From: Synergistaceae bacterium
GTDB lineage: Bacteria; Synergistota; Synergistia; Synergistales; Aminobacteriaceae
DNA length: 6,914 bases
Assembly (NCBI GenBank): GCA_017394925.1
Contig: JAFPWQ010000323.1
Span: forward strand, 1-6,914
Direction: 5' to 3'
Below the pieces are notes generated by a model. The model was not told where the DNA came from. It did no database searches and saw nothing but the letters and a program-made list of their open reading frames with translations. The translations under genes and the position numbers were made by a program. This document shows positions 6,379 through 6,914 of the stretch, in pieces; within the stretch, counting starts at the first letter, position 1; every line of letters starts with the position of its first letter.

Positions 6379-6705
6379 ATGTACAGAGTAACGTTAGGGA
6401 ACGGGAAAATTCTTGAGGGCGTAAGTATTGAGGGGGTAACATTATTCACGCAGGAAAAGATTAAGCGAGAAGATTTTGAGTATGGACTTCATGATGTGAA
6501 GATCACGAAGACGTCGAATGATGAGTCCGACATAGACGTTGAGATTGCCGAGGGAACATACCAGAACATGAAGCTGATTACGTGCTGTGAGTGCAGATAC
6601 AAACCGGGATATATGATGTTCCAGTTCGCGCCAATGTCAGAACAGGAAAAGAGAGAATTGAAGGTCGATTCAAGACTGGATTATCTTGAAATGATGACTG
6701 AGTAA
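6379..6705 (+). CDS. Small phage protein of unknown function between fibre and xkdX
   Basis: 108 residues from ATG 6379, with GGGAGGA (6364-6370) at good spacing and only 15 bases after the fibre stop. The N-terminus is beta-rich (YRVTLGNGKILEGVSIEGVTLF), followed by DVKITKTSNDESDIDVEIAE, two adjacent cysteines plus a third (CCEC at residues 69-72), and an acidic C-terminus ending in a helix (SRLDYLEMMTE). Proteins of this size and shape commonly lie between tail fibre and XkdX in Bacillota prophages, with the same 'L.dG..le.v...G..f' start and MMTE-like end. There is no signal peptide, membrane segment or catalytic motif. The CCEC cluster could bind metal but no second Cys/His pair is obvious. 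A structural or assembly role is the likeliest reading from context. Confidence 0.75.
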   Translation: MYRVTLGNGKILEGVSIEGVTLFTQEKIKREDFEYGLHDVKITKTSNDESDIDVEIAEGTYQNMKLITCCECRYKPGYMMFQFAPMSEQEKRELKVDSRLDYLEMMTE

Positions 6706-6718
6706 AGGAGAAAAAATT

Positions 6719-6847
6719 ATGTTCAGGAAAATAAAAGAATATTTCAATCTGGGATTGTGGGATGAGTTGAAAGTTCATAAGGCTGTCGAAAAAGGGAAAA
6801 TTACGCCGGAAGAATTCAGAGCAATCACGGGGAAAGACTACGAATAA
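6719..6847 (+). CDS. xkdX: XkdX family phage protein
   Basis: 42 residues from ATG 6719, preceded by AAAGGAG (6704-6710) at 8 bases, and ending in TAA 6845-6847. It starts 13 bases after the stop of the preceding gene. The sequence has the complete family pattern: MFRKIKEYFNLGLWDE at the start, then a helix (VHKAVEKGKITPEEF) and the closing ITGKDYE. XkdX proteins are about 40-50 residues long, so this is full length. They sit between tail-fibre and holin/lysis genes in PBSX-like and many other prophages; the function is not established. The strong terminator 13 bases downstream suggests that it closes the tail transcript. Confidence 0.93.
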   Translation: MFRKIKEYFNLGLWDELKVHKAVEKGKITPEEFRAITGKDYE

Positions 6848-6860
6848 GGGAAAAACATTC

Positions 6861-6890
6861 AGGGGGATTAATTTCCCCCTCATTTATTTT
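6861..6890 (+). terminator. Rho-independent terminator after xkdX
   Basis: AGGGGGA (6861-6867) pairs with TCCCCCT (6874-6880) around a 6-base loop, followed by the T-rich tail CATTTATTTT. A 7-bp G/C-rich stem with a U-rich tail is a convincing intrinsic terminator. It would end or strongly attenuate the tail operon before the next gene. Confidence 0.87.
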
Positions 6891-6892
6891 AT

Positions 6893-6897
6893 GGAGG
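6893..6897 (+). promoter_or_regulatory. Shine-Dalgarno GGAGG for the gene starting at 6906
   Basis: GGAGG ends 8 bases before ATG 6906, giving a clear start for the cut-off gene. No promoter could be placed in the few bases between the terminator and this site. Confidence 0.8.
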
Positions 6898-6905
6898 TCT
6901 GATTT

Positions 6906-6914
6906 ATGGCTAAA
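6906..6914 (+). CDS. Start of next gene (first three codons only)
   Basis: ATG GCT AAA (Met-Ala-Lys) follows a good GGAGG at correct spacing and runs off the window. In most phages with this order the gene after XkdX is a holin or another lysis-module gene, but three residues cannot identify it. Confidence 0.6.

Overview
The window is a late-gene segment of a tailed bacteriophage or prophage. It covers the end of the tail/baseplate/fibre module and stops at the start of the gene after xkdX, where lysis genes usually begin. All genes lie on the + strand, closely spaced, in one apparent late operon. There are no RNA genes, integrase, transposon or CRISPR array. The host cannot be named from the sequence. 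The strong AGGAGG-type ribosome binding sites and the XkdX-family protein point to a Bacillota-like or related anaerobe, and the moderate GC content and the fibre families are typical of gut phages. The N-terminal motif of the large fibre (LP...N.L..D..RLR) also reminds me of fibres of Gram-negative phages, so a host such as Synergistota is not excluded.

Layout: (1) 1-627, the 3' part of a tail/baseplate protein. (2) 620-3850, a 1076-residue fibre-like protein: short N-terminal anchor, a DAR motif, about 360 residues of charged coiled coil, a CotH-type atypical kinase domain with its acidic motifs, a second coil, and two copies of a short EML motif. (3) 3920-4588, a 222-residue structural protein ending in the same EML motif. 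(4) a terminator-like hairpin at 4606-4637. (5) 4659-5105, a small fibre-associated protein whose best start (ATG 4659, with a Shine-Dalgarno sequence) is followed by an in-frame amber codon at codon 7. (6) 5125-6363, a tail fibre with a tandem 22-residue repeat and a receptor-binding-like C-terminal domain. (7) 6379-6705, a conserved-looking small protein of unknown function. (8) 6719-6847, xkdX. (9) a strong intrinsic terminator at 6861-6890. (10) the first three codons of the next gene at 6906.

The genes probably build the distal tail. Gene 1 would sit in the baseplate, the CotH fibre and the 412-residue fibre would project from it, and the two smaller proteins sharing the MxYD N-terminus would be accessory structural or decorating components. 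The two points most worth following are the CotH kinase-like domain set between the coiled coils of a phage fibre, and the TAG codon at position 7 of the 4659 gene. The codons on both sides of that TAG match the N-terminus of the neighbouring structural protein. This could be stop-codon recoding, regulated readthrough, or a simple nonsense mutation.
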